A stretch of DNA of 58,767 nucleotides, from contig CAKUEH010000016.1 of NCBI GenBank assembly GCA_934646185.1, positions 1-58,767 on the forward strand, given 5' to 3'. The DNA is from an uncultured Oscillospiraceae bacterium. Lineage in GTDB: Bacteria > Bacillota > Clostridia > Oscillospirales > Oscillospiraceae. Below the pieces are notes generated by a model. The model ran no database searches. It saw nothing but the letters and a program-made list of their open reading frames with translations, and had not been told where the DNA came from. The first letter of the stretch is position 1. Each line of letters opens with the position of its first letter. Positions 24,681 through 31,899 of the stretch are shown in pieces. Position numbers and translations under genes: made by a program.

Positions 24681-24730
24681 TCTGCGAAGCGCAGACGATC
24701 CTTGCCGCAGGCGGGACCTGCGGCCATAAG
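24681..24730 (+). promoter_or_regulatory. Structured 5' leader of rpsF, possible S6:S18-binding RNA
   Basis: Two hairpins lie between promoter and rpsF. The first is TCTGCG-AAG-CGCAGA (24681-24695). The second is CTTGCCGCAGG ... CCTGCGGCCATAAG (24701-24730), with CTT/AAG closing and a CCG in one arm. Operons starting with rpsF commonly carry an S6:S18-responsive leader whose recognition element includes a CCG sequence. Position and the CCG suggest the same feedback here; the fold is inferred by eye. Confidence 0.5.
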
Positions 24731-24751
24731 TCCAGAAGGAGGTGCAACATC

Positions 24752-25048
24752 ATGGCAAAACTTTCCGCAAAGTATGAGGTCCTCTATATCATCGACCCCG
24801 CGCAGGGTGAAGAGGGTATCGCGGCTCTCGTGGAAAAATTCAAGGGTATCGTGGAGGCTCACGGCACTCTGACCAGTGTTGACGAGTGGGGCAAGCGCCG
24901 TCTTGCGTACCCGATCAACGACCTGGTTGAGGGCTACTACGTCTACATGACCTGCGAAGTAACGCCCGAAATGCCGGCTGAGCTTGATCGTGTCTTCAAG
25001 ATCACCGACGGCATTCTGCGTTCCATCATCGTCGCTGTTGAAGAGTAA
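24752..25048 (+). CDS. rpsF: 30S ribosomal protein S6
   Basis: A 98-residue ribosomal protein that pairs with S18 on the platform of the small subunit. KYEVLYIIDP at the N-terminus, DEWGKRRLAYPI (about residues 47-58) and YYVYMTCEV are diagnostic of S6. The start ATG 24752 follows GAAGGAGGTGCAACATC. First gene of the conserved rpsF-ssb-rpsR operon, with a structured leader upstream. Nothing unusual in length or sequence. Confidence 0.98.
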   Translation: MAKLSAKYEVLYIIDPAQGEEGIAALVEKFKGIVEAHGTLTSVDEWGKRRLAYPINDLVEGYYVYMTCEVTPEMPAELDRVFKITDGILRSIIVAVEE

Positions 25049-25060
25049 GGAGGCGCTCAC

Positions 25061-25543
25061 ATGCTGAACCACATCGTTCTCATGGGCCGACTGACTCGCG
25101 ATCCCGAGCTGCGCCGGACCGGCAGCGGCGTCGCGGTCGCATCCTTTACCCTCGCCGTCGACCGCGATTACGCGGCGCAGGGCGCGGAGAAGGAAACAGA
25201 TTTCGTGGATATCGTCGCATGGCGCAATACGGCTGAGTTCGTCAGCAAGTATTTCACCAAGGGCCGCATGGCTGTCGTGACGGGCCGGCTGCAGATCCGC
25301 AACTGGCAGGACAAGGAAGGCAACAAGCGCCGCTCGGCTGAGGTCGTTGCCGACAACGTCTACTTCGGCGACAGCAAGCGCGACAATGCCGACGGCGGCT
25401 CGTTCAACCAGTCGCAGGGCTACGCGCAGAGCTTCAATCAGATCCCGCAACAGCAGCCGGCGTATCAGGCGCCGCAGAACGTGTCTGCCGCCCCGTCTGA
25501 TTTCTCCATGCTCTCCGACGACGATCCCGATCTCCCGTTCTAA
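25061..25543 (+). CDS. ssb: Single-stranded DNA-binding protein
   Basis: A 160-residue SSB that coats single-stranded DNA in replication and repair. The OB fold spans about residues 1-105 (LNHIVLMGRLTRDPELR, then FVDIVAWRNTAEF and GRLQIRNWQDKEGNKR). A flexible Gln/Asn/Pro-rich linker follows, and the acidic tip DDDPDLPF at the C-terminus is the docking site for partner proteins such as RecJ and other repair factors. ATG 25061 has AAGGAGGCGCTCAC. It lies between rpsF and rpsR, the standard place for the replicative SSB. Confidence 0.97.
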   Translation: MLNHIVLMGRLTRDPELRRTGSGVAVASFTLAVDRDYAAQGAEKETDFVDIVAWRNTAEFVSKYFTKGRMAVVTGRLQIRNWQDKEGNKRRSAEVVADNVYFGDSKRDNADGGSFNQSQGYAQSFNQIPQQQPAYQAPQNVSAAPSDFSMLSDDDPDLPF

Positions 25544-25579
25544 CATTTTTCCACAAGACCAAAGATAGGAGGATTCACT

Positions 25580-25819
25580 ATGGCAATGGCTAATGATCGT
25601 GTTCATCCTCGCAAGCGCAAGAAGGTTTGCTCCTTCTGCGTTGATAAGGTGACGCACATCGATTTCAAAGACACTGTCAAGCTCCGCCGTTACCTGTCCG
25701 AGCGCGGCAAGATCCTGCCCCGCCGTACCACCGGTACCTGCGCCGCTCATCAGCGTCAGCTCACGGTCGCCATCAAGCGCGCCCGTCAGATCGCCCTGCT
25801 GCCCTACGTAGCAGACTAA
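25580..25819 (+). CDS. rpsR: 30S ribosomal protein S18
   Basis: A 79-residue S18. KVCSFC near residue 14-19 is the cysteine pair of a zinc-type S18, and VKLRRYLSERGKILPRR matches the conserved rRNA-binding region. ATG 25580 is favoured because TAGGAGGATTCACT precedes it; ATG 25586 would be two codons shorter. Last gene of the rpsF operon, followed by a strong terminator. Confidence 0.98.
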   Translation: MAMANDRVHPRKRKKVCSFCVDKVTHIDFKDTVKLRRYLSERGKILPRRTTGTCAAHQRQLTVAIKRARQIALLPYVAD

Positions 25820-25832
25820 GTTTTTCATCCAG

Positions 25833-25860
25833 AAGCCTGTCCGCTGCGGACAGGCTTTTT
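25833..25860 (+). terminator. Terminator after rpsR
   Basis: The stem AAGCCTGTCCG/CGGACAGGCTT with a CTG loop is followed by TTTTT. It separates the ribosomal operon from rlmH. Confidence 0.9.
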
Positions 25861-25878
25861 GGATTTGCGGAGGTTTTT

Positions 25879-26361
25879 ATGTTTTCCATCACGCTCATCT
25901 GTATGGGAAAGCTGAAAGAGCGGTTCTATACCGAGGCCGCGGCGGAATACGCCAAGCGCCTGCGGGCCTATTGCGATTTCCGGCTCATCGAGCTGCCGGA
26001 GTGCCGCCTGCCAGAGGACCCGAACGACACGCAGATCGCGCAGGGCCTGCAGAAGGAAGCGGAGCTCATCCGCGCGAAGCTGCCGAAGGGCTGCTTTTTC
26101 TGCGTCCTGACGCCGGAGGGAAAGCTGCTCTCATCTGAGCAGCTGGCAGATACGCTGCGGCAGGCGAAAAGCGGCGGCCGGTCCTGCGCCTGCTTTCTCA
26201 TCGGCTCGTCGTTCGGCATCGCGCCGGAGATCAAGCGGCTTGCCGACCTGCAGCTTTCCATGAGCAAGATGACCTTTCCGCACCATCTGGCCCGCGTCAT
26301 GGCCCTCGAGCAGCTCTACCGCGCCGAGGCCATTCAGGCGGGCAGCAAATATCATAAATAA
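25879..26361 (+). CDS. rlmH: 23S rRNA (pseudouridine1915-N3)-methyltransferase RlmH
   Basis: A 160-residue SPOUT methyltransferase that methylates pseudouridine 1915 in helix 69 of 23S rRNA using S-adenosylmethionine. The knot region has FLIGSSFGIAPE (about residues 105-116) and SMSKMTFPHHLARVMALEQLYRA is the conserved C-terminal helix; the chain ends in KYHK, typical for the family. Start ATG 25879 follows GCGGAGGTTTTT, 18 bases after the rpsR terminator. The normal ending is SG-PYHK; here it reads GSKYHK. Confidence 0.95.
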   Translation: MFSITLICMGKLKERFYTEAAAEYAKRLRAYCDFRLIELPECRLPEDPNDTQIAQGLQKEAELIRAKLPKGCFFCVLTPEGKLLSSEQLADTLRQAKSGGRSCACFLIGSSFGIAPEIKRLADLQLSMSKMTFPHHLARVMALEQLYRAEAIQAGSKYHK

Positions 26362-26376
26362 CAGGAGGAATTTGCG

Positions 26377-26727
26377 ATGTTCCAGATGAAACAAGACATG
26401 CAGACCGCCGTCAAGCACAACATCCGCGGCGGCGACGGCAGCCCCAGCTTCCGCTATCTGTTCTCCGCCGAACAGCTTGGAAACCGCGCGGAGATGATGG
26501 CCGTCATTACGCTCCAGCCCGGCGAGTCCGTCGGCGTCCACCCGCACGAGACGAACGGCGAGGCGTATTACATCCTCGAGGGCGCGGCCACCGTCACAGA
26601 GGACGGCGAGAGCCGCGAGCTGCACGCGGGCGACGCGGAATTCTGCGCCGACAGCCACACGCACTCCATCCGCAACCACACCGATTCTGTCACGCGCTTC
26701 CTGGCCGTGATCGTCCCGAACCGGTGA
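26377..26727 (+). CDS. Cupin-fold protein
   Basis: A 116-residue single-domain cupin. Metal ligands are arranged as in cupin motif 1 (GVHPHETNGEAYYILEG: His, His, Glu) and motif 2 (HTHSIRNHTDS with a downstream His). Such proteins are small metal-dependent isomerases, dioxygenases or binding proteins; the substrate is not determinable. ATG 26377 has ACAGGAGGAATTTGCG. It follows rlmH by 15 bases and probably shares its transcript. Function therefore stays at the fold level. Confidence 0.85.
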   Translation: MFQMKQDMQTAVKHNIRGGDGSPSFRYLFSAEQLGNRAEMMAVITLQPGESVGVHPHETNGEAYYILEGAATVTEDGESRELHAGDAEFCADSHTHSIRNHTDSVTRFLAVIVPNR

Positions 26728-26761
26728 TCCACACGCCGGATGCCACGGAGGCCAAAGCGAC

Positions 26762-27252
26762 ATGAAGATCACGATCCTTGCCGCGCTCATGCTCATGGCG
26801 GCATATTTTCTCGTTTTATACGGCGCGGTCGGATTGATTCAGGATAAGCGGCTTTTCTCTTCCGCGCCGAAGGAAAATCTGGATGCGATCCCCGACCAGA
26901 AGGAGCGGTTCCGCGGGGCGCATATCGTCGGCTGGGCGATCGAGGGGATCGCGGTCCTGCTGTTTCTCGGCGCCGCCGTCCTCGCCGCGTGGGATGGGAT
27001 CCGGAACAGCTTCGGCTATTTCCGGTTCTTTGTGCGGTATCTCGTCATGCTCTATTGCATGGAGCTCTACGACATCCTTTTTTCGACTGGTTCCTGCTCT
27101 GCCATTCAAACTTTTTCCCGCATTTCTATCCCGAGCTGAAGGGCGTCGTGGGGCCGCACATGTTCGGCTACAACAAAAAGGCGCACGCGCTGCACTTCCT
27201 GCTCTATCTCCCCCTCTGCGCCGCCATTGCGGGGGTGTGTATGATTTTTTAG
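26762..27252 (+). pseudogene. Small membrane protein of unknown function, frameshifted
   Basis: ATG 26762 opens a frame with hydrophobic segments at about residues 5-25 and 55-80, a basic loop (DQKERFRGAH) and LYCMELYDILF. The frame then goes wrong and stops at 27139. Adding one T to the TTTTTT run at 27078-27083 gives FFDWFLLCHSNFFPHFYPEL, GPHMFGYNKKAHALHF and another membrane segment to TAG at 27250-27252. I recall similar hypothetical membrane proteins in Oscillospiraceae, without known function. The joined protein would be about 163 residues with at least four hydrophobic segments. Either a real mutation in a homopolymer or a sequence error. Confidence 0.7.
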
Positions 27253-27280
27253 TCTTGGACTTTGACTTGTCCTCGCATAC

Positions 27281-27337
27281 AAAAACCGCGCTCCGTGCGG
27301 CAGAGACTGGTCTGCCGGGCGGGGCGCGGTTTGTTTT
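27281..27337. terminator. Bidirectional terminator between convergent units
   Basis: A long hairpin (AAACCGCGC.../...GCGCGGTTT, 27283-27332) ends in TTGTTTT on the plus strand and TTTTT on the minus strand. It separates the rlmH-side transcripts from divIVA. Confidence 0.85.
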
Positions 27338-27344
27338 GACGGGC

Positions 27345-28106
27345 TTATTTGGACGACGTCGGGTCGTAGTTGCGGCCGAATTTGAGGTCTTCAAACTTGA
27401 TCGTCGCGCTTTCGGGGTGCATGGGGCGCGTGCTGGGCTTGGCCGGGGCGGGCTTCGTCTCGGGCTCGCTGCCGATCAGCTTTTCGAGATTGTCGGAGAT
27501 CTCCGTCGCGATCTTCCCCGCGTCCTCGCTGGGGGCGGGGGCGGGCGCGGGCTCCGTCCGGTCGGTCTGCCAGTCGTAGGGCTTGTCGTGGACGGGCTCC
27601 GGCTGCGCGGGTGCGGACTCCTTTGTCAGATCGCGGGTCTTGAGCGTCTCGAGAAGGCCCAGATGGCCCTGAATATCGCGCTCGACCACGGAGATGAAAT
27701 TCAGCGCGGTCTGCTTGGCATAGTCGAGCCGCTCCTGCTCGGCGTGGATCTGCTGGTTGAGCTGCGCGAGCTGCACGTTCGCGGCGTTGACCTGCGCGTT
27801 GGTCTGCGCGTTGACCTCCGCGTTCTGCAGCATGGCGGCGCACTTGGCCTGCGCCTCCTTGAGCATCTGCGCGCTTCTGGCCTCGGCGTCGGCGACAGCG
27901 GTGGACTGCTTCGTCTCTTGCGCGCGGTATTCCTCCAGCTTTTCGACTAGGATCTTCATCTTGGCCTTGAGCACGGAGTTCTCCTTATAGAGCGTGATAT
28001 AATCTTCTGTCAGCGGCTCGAGAAACTCGTCGACCTGCTGCATGTCATAGCCGCCGAAGACGGCCTTGGAGAAGGTTTGCTCCTGAATTTCCTGCGGTGT
28101 GAACAT
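27345..28106 (-). CDS. divIVA: DivIVA-like cell division/polar protein
   Basis: A 253-residue coiled-coil protein. The N-terminal FSKAVFGGYDMQQVDEFLE (about residues 12-30) is the DivIVA lipid-binding domain signature, and a long coiled coil (about 35-150, rich in A/Q/E) follows. The C-terminal 100 residues are Pro/Glu/Ala-rich and probably disordered. DivIVA binds curved membranes at division sites and poles and recruits other proteins. It is the last gene of a unit with sepF and yggS, matching the sepF-divIVA neighbourhood of Firmicutes division clusters. The start ATG 28106 follows GGGAGGCAGCTTCC. Confidence 0.92.
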   Translation of the reverse strand: MFTPQEIQEQTFSKAVFGGYDMQQVDEFLEPLTEDYITLYKENSVLKAKMKILVEKLEEYRAQETKQSTAVADAEARSAQMLKEAQAKCAAMLQNAEVNAQTNAQVNAANVQLAQLNQQIHAEQERLDYAKQTALNFISVVERDIQGHLGLLETLKTRDLTKESAPAQPEPVHDKPYDWQTDRTEPAPAPAPSEDAGKIATEISDNLEKLIGSEPETKPAPAKPSTRPMHPESATIKFEDLKFGRNYDPTSSK

Positions 28107-28127
28107 GGAAGCTGCCTCCCTGTGTGA

Positions 28128-28664
28128 TTAGAGATAGACGCCGTTGTTTTCCAATTCGTCGATGAGATCGCCGACGATATCGACGTTGTACGGCGTGATG
28201 ATGTACGTGCTGATGGCGATCTTCTTGATCTTGCCGTCGAGCGCATAGGCGCAGCCGGACAGGAAATCGACCAGACGGCGGGCGACGTCCTTGTTCGTGG
28301 ATTCCAGATTGAGGACCACGGCATGCTTGCTGCGCAGATGCTCCGCGATGTCGGAGACGTTGTCAAAGCGCTCGGGCTTGACGAGCACGACCTGCATCTG
28401 GGCCGTGGTGTGAATGTTCACAACCTTGCCGTTCGACGTATTGGCGTTATTGCCGCCGAGCGTCCGGCGGCCCGTGGATGTGCCGCTGCCGGTCGAGGAG
28501 AAATCGTCGTTATCCAGATCGAAGCTGCTGCTATACGAGGGCTTCGGCGCGGTGGACGAACGGGAGGGCCTGCTGGGGCGGGCGTCGTCGTCGAATTCAT
28601 CAAAATCGTCGTCATCCTCTGTATACGGCTTCGTGAGCTTCTTCAGGTCATCCATAAATCCCAT
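28128..28664 (-). CDS. sepF: Cell division protein SepF
   Basis: A 178-residue SepF. MGFMDDLKKLT is the amphipathic membrane-binding N-terminus; an acidic and serine-rich linker (about residues 16-75) follows. The C-terminal domain (VVNIHTTAQMQVVLVKPERF, then HAVVLNLESTNKDVARRLVDFLSG) forms the ring-shaped FtsZ-bundling part. It anchors and bundles FtsZ at midcell. Start ATG 28664 follows GGAGG with a 10-base spacer. Located between yggS and divIVA, the standard arrangement. Confidence 0.95.
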   Translation of the reverse strand: MGFMDDLKKLTKPYTEDDDDFDEFDDDARPSRPSRSSTAPKPSYSSSFDLDNDDFSSTGSGTSTGRRTLGGNNANTSNGKVVNIHTTAQMQVVLVKPERFDNVSDIAEHLRSKHAVVLNLESTNKDVARRLVDFLSGCAYALDGKIKKIAISTYIITPYNVDIVGDLIDELENNGVYL

Positions 28665-28721
28665 TGTAGTGTATCCTCCAGAATTGCTATTCTATGTAAT
28701 TGGGCCGTGTCGGCGTGTCGG

Positions 28722-29423
28722 TCAGATGTTGTAGTTCCGCTTGCCGAAAATCGCGGTGCCGATGCGCACCATGGTAGAGCCTTCGGCGATGGCGTCTGTG
28801 AAATCGTCGCTCATGCCCATCGACAGGCATTCCATGGACACATTATCGTATTTTTTCGCCCTTATGTCAACAAAAAGATTGCGCATTTCGGCAAAATATC
28901 TGCAATTTTCGCCTGGAAATTCGCTCACAGGCGGGATCGCCATCAGACCCTTGAGCGCGACGTGCGGAAAATCCGCCATGCGGGCGGCCAGCGCGGCGGC
29001 CTCGGCCGGCGTAAAGCCGGATTTGCTCTCCTCCGCGCCGATGTTGACCTCGAAGAGAATGTTCTGCACGACGCCCAGCTTTTCCGCCTGCTTTTCGATG
29101 CACTCCAGCAGCTCCAGCCGGTCGACGGACTCGATGAGATCGACCACGCCGACGAGGTACTTGACCTTGTTGGTCTGCAGATGGCCGATGAAATGCAGGG
29201 GTTTTCCTGTGTACGCGCCCTGCGGGCGCTTGGCCTGGATCTCCTGCACGCGGTTTTCGCCGCAGCAGTCGACGCCCGCGGCGACTGCTTCCTTCACGCG
29301 CTCGGCGTCGTTCATCTTCGTCGCGGCGCACAGCAGGATCCCGGACGGGTCGCGTCCGGCCTTCTTCGCGGCCTCGGCCATCTGCGCACGGATATTCGCA
29401 ACATTTTCAGCAATCGTAGACAT
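28722..29423 (-). CDS. yggS: PLP homeostasis protein (YggS/YlmE family)
   Basis: A 233-residue alanine-racemase-fold protein that carries pyridoxal 5'-phosphate and balances vitamin B6 pools. The PLP lysine lies in LLCAATKMN (about residue 36); GENRVQE, HFIGHLQTNK and the C-terminal SMGMSDDF...GSTMVRIG with GTAIFG complete the signature. Start ATG 29423 is preferred over an upstream in-frame ATG (29444) that lies inside the preceding gene; the stop of that gene is one base away. The gene normally accompanies sepF in Firmicutes division clusters, as here. Confidence 0.94.
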   Translation of the reverse strand: MSTIAENVANIRAQMAEAAKKAGRDPSGILLCAATKMNDAERVKEAVAAGVDCCGENRVQEIQAKRPQGAYTGKPLHFIGHLQTNKVKYLVGVVDLIESVDRLELLECIEKQAEKLGVVQNILFEVNIGAEESKSGFTPAEAAALAARMADFPHVALKGLMAIPPVSEFPGENCRYFAEMRNLFVDIRAKKYDNVSMECLSMGMSDDFTDAIAEGSTMVRIGTAIFGKRNYNI

Positions 29424-29424
29424 A

Positions 29425-30633
29425 TCAGTTGACGACCTTTCCATCGTATAGATTTTTCGCGTTGATAATCAGCTCGTCGCCCGGCCAGAGATTATTGGTC
29501 GAGCTGGTGTCGAGCGTGACGACATAGCTTTCGCCGGTATCGTGGAGAATGGTAATGGACTTCCACTTGGCGAGCGTCCCTTCGAGGATATACACGCCCG
29601 TCTGACCGTTTTCGACACGGACGGCGGATTTCGGGACGCGCAGACCGGAGTAGGACGTGAAGACGATCTCCGCCGACTGCTCCCGCAGCAGCGTCACGTT
29701 CTGCAGCGCCCGGTCGGACGACAGGACGAGCAGGCGGGAGCCCGCCTCGTTTTCGCCCAGCCGCGCCACGCGCATGGAGACCGGCTGGTAATAATCGCGG
29801 GCGAAGGTCAGCGTGGCGCGGTCGCCCTCCTCCACGCCGGAAAGCTCGTTCGCAGGCACGACGCAGGCGTAGTACCAGGTCGAGGCGGTGATAAGCCTGC
29901 CGATGGCGTTGGCGTCCGTCTCGCCCGGCTGGACGCGCTCAAACTCCGCGACGGTCATTTCCATCAGCCGTTCCGGTGTCAGCACGGCCTCATAGCCGTC
30001 GACGGCGGCGGAAAACGTCCCGGCCTTGCCCGCAAGAATGGCGCTGGTATCGCCCGCGGACTGCGCCTCGAGCGTCTCGAGCTCCGCCTGCAGGGCGCTG
30101 ATGCGCGACTGCAGGGAATCGCTGTCGGAGCCGCTTCCCGTGCGGCGCAGGATCAGGCCCTTGAGCTCCGGTGAAAGGTCGGAGACGGAATTCATATCGC
30201 GCAGGGCCAGATACCGGCTCAGCTGCACGAGGCTGCCCGCGATGTCCGCGTCCAGCGCCGCCTGATCGTAGACGCTGGAGACGGCGCTCCAGGCATACTG
30301 CAGCTGCTTGATCTGGCCGGACAGCTCGTCGATGCGCGTCTGGCGGGTCTTTGCGTCCTCGGAGCGGTAGCCGGTGGCGACAGTGTCGCTCGCGGCCACG
30401 TGCGCGCCCTCGGCGCAGTTCAGAACGGTCGTGTCGTACTGCGAATACAGAAGCTCCTCTTCACGCACGACAAAGCCGGAGGCGTAGTAGCCCGCCCCGG
30501 CTTCGTATGGTGTAACGGTGGCCGTCATGAGTGGTGCATAGAGGCTGCTCACCACGTGATAGCCGAAATACGCGGCGATTGCGGCAAGCAGGATCCAGAG
30601 GATCACGGTAAAATAGGATCTGCCTTGTTTCAT
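29425..30633 (-). CDS. HlyD-like membrane-fusion protein of the division cluster
   Basis: A 402-residue protein with one N-terminal membrane segment (about residues 8-24, FTVILWILLAAIAAYFG) and a large outside domain. The barrel/lipoyl-like beginning (VTPYEAGAGYYASGFVVREEE) and a central coiled coil (about 100-200, RIDELSGQIKQLQ) resemble HlyD/RND adaptor proteins, but no ABC transporter gene is nearby. Homologues are often found between hfq or yggS and sepF in Clostridia. A role in the envelope at the division site is inferred only from this. ATG 30633 has AAGGAGCGCT. The gene ends one base before the yggS start, so the two are coupled. Confidence 0.72.
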   Translation of the reverse strand: MKQGRSYFTVILWILLAAIAAYFGYHVVSSLYAPLMTATVTPYEAGAGYYASGFVVREEELLYSQYDTTVLNCAEGAHVAASDTVATGYRSEDAKTRQTRIDELSGQIKQLQYAWSAVSSVYDQAALDADIAGSLVQLSRYLALRDMNSVSDLSPELKGLILRRTGSGSDSDSLQSRISALQAELETLEAQSAGDTSAILAGKAGTFSAAVDGYEAVLTPERLMEMTVAEFERVQPGETDANAIGRLITASTWYYACVVPANELSGVEEGDRATLTFARDYYQPVSMRVARLGENEAGSRLLVLSSDRALQNVTLLREQSAEIVFTSYSGLRVPKSAVRVENGQTGVYILEGTLAKWKSITILHDTGESYVVTLDTSSTNNLWPGDELIINAKNLYDGKVVN

Positions 30634-30673
30634 AGCGCTCCTTCAGGTACCCCGACGGGAGCGGAAGCTGTGC

Positions 30674-30901
30674 TCAGCTCTGCGTCAGGTGGACAGGCAC
30701 GGCGGGCGTCATGGTAGACACGGCGTGCTTATAGATCATCTGCTGCCGTCCGTCGGACTGCAGCAGGATCACGAACTGGTCGAAGCCCGTGATGACGCCG
30801 CGCATCTGAAAGCCGTTCATGAGAAAAACGGTCAGCATCGTGCGGTCCTTGCGGGCCTGGTTCAGAAAAATGTCCTGATAATTCTCTGTTGTTTTTTGCA
30901 T
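30674..30901 (-). CDS. hfq: RNA chaperone Hfq
   Basis: A 75-residue Sm-like protein. The Sm1 motif (NQARKDRTMLTVFLMNGFQMRG) and the Sm2 motif ending YKHAVST, the Hfq hallmark, are both present. The hexamer binds U-rich small RNAs and mRNAs. The C-terminal tail is very short, as in most Firmicutes. Position next to miaA and mutL is the ancestral arrangement seen in many bacteria. The ribosome site AAGGAG lies inside a hairpin loop directly before the start codon, suggesting translation control. Confidence 0.96.
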   Translation of the reverse strand: MQKTTENYQDIFLNQARKDRTMLTVFLMNGFQMRGVITGFDQFVILLQSDGRQQMIYKHAVSTMTPAVPVHLTQS

Positions 30902-30943
30902 GGGTATCGGCTCCTTCTCAGTTTTTTATATGATCTGATACCC
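30902..30943 (-). promoter_or_regulatory. Hairpin around the hfq ribosome binding site
   Basis: On the minus strand GGGTATC (30943-30937) pairs with GATACCC (30908-30902). The second arm abuts the ATG, and the 28-base loop holds the ribosome site AAGGAG. It could limit hfq translation. Confidence 0.45.
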
Positions 30944-30957
30944 ATATCGTACCATAT

Positions 30958-31899
30958 TCAACGCGCGGAAAAAGGAATATTCTGTCGAGCGGCGGAAAGA
31001 ACCTCCGAAAAATCTTCCGCGCCCGTCAGCCGCAGCCAGCGGATGTCCGGATTGCGCCGGAACCAGGTCAGCTGCCGCTTGGCATAGTTGCGCGAACGCT
31101 GCTTGCAGAGCGCGGCGGCCTCGTCCAGCGTACACGCGCCGTTCAGGTACCCGAAGAATTCCTTATAGCCGATGGCCTGCATGGCCGTCGTCTTCGGGCT
31201 GACGCCGAGGGCGAGCAGCGCGCGGATCTCGTCCAGCAGCCCGTCTTCCAGCATCCGGTCGACCCGCAGGTCGATGCGCCGGTACAAAACGGCCCGGTCT
31301 GCATAGTCGAGCCCCAGCCACACGGGCCGGTAGCGCGGGGGGACGGCCTGCGTTTCCAGATTGTGCTGCGTGATGGTCTTGCCGGTTTCCTCGTAGACCT
31401 CCAGCGCGCGGACGATGCGCTTTTCATCCGCCGGATGGAGCCGCGCGGCGGCCTCCGGATCAATGTCCCGCAGGCGCGCGAGCATAGCCTCGCCGCCTTC
31501 TTCGCGCATCTGCGCCTCGAGCGCTTCGCGCCTGCCGGTCTGCGGCACGGGCGCAAACGACCGGCCTGCGATGAGGCTGTCGACATACAGCCCCGTGCCG
31601 CCGGCGATAACGGCAGTCTTGCCGCGCGACAGGATATCTTGTACGCGCTCGTCCGCCAGCTGCACGTATTTCCCGGCAGAAAAATCCTCGCCGGGCTCGA
31701 TCATATCCAGCAGATGGTGGGCAACGCCGTCCATCTCCTCTTCTGTGGGCTTGGCCGTGCCGATGTCCATGTGCTTGTAGATCTGCATGGAATCGCACGA
31801 GACGACCTCGCCGTCATAGCGCTTCGCGAGCTGCACGGCGAGCTTCGTCTTGCCGGAGGCCGTCGGGCCGACGACGCAGATGATCCTGTCCATGCTCAA
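30958..31899 (-). CDS. miaA: tRNA dimethylallyltransferase MiaA
   Basis: A 313-residue enzyme that transfers a dimethylallyl group to adenosine 37 of tRNAs reading UNN codons. The P-loop GPTASGKT is at residues 10-17, followed by DSMQIYKHMDIGTAKP, GGTGLYVDSL and the C-terminal AMQAIGYKEF and RQLTWFR motifs. Start ATG 31899 overlaps the mutL stop by four bases. The product of this enzyme is the substrate of MiaB, encoded in the same run. Length is standard. Confidence 0.97.
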   Translation of the reverse strand: MSMDRIICVVGPTASGKTKLAVQLAKRYDGEVVSCDSMQIYKHMDIGTAKPTEEEMDGVAHHLLDMIEPGEDFSAGKYVQLADERVQDILSRGKTAVIAGGTGLYVDSLIAGRSFAPVPQTGRREALEAQMREEGGEAMLARLRDIDPEAAARLHPADEKRIVRALEVYEETGKTITQHNLETQAVPPRYRPVWLGLDYADRAVLYRRIDLRVDRMLEDGLLDEIRALLALGVSPKTTAMQAIGYKEFFGYLNGACTLDEAAALCKQRSRNYAKRQLTWFRRNPDIRWLRLTGAEDFSEVLSAARQNIPFSAR

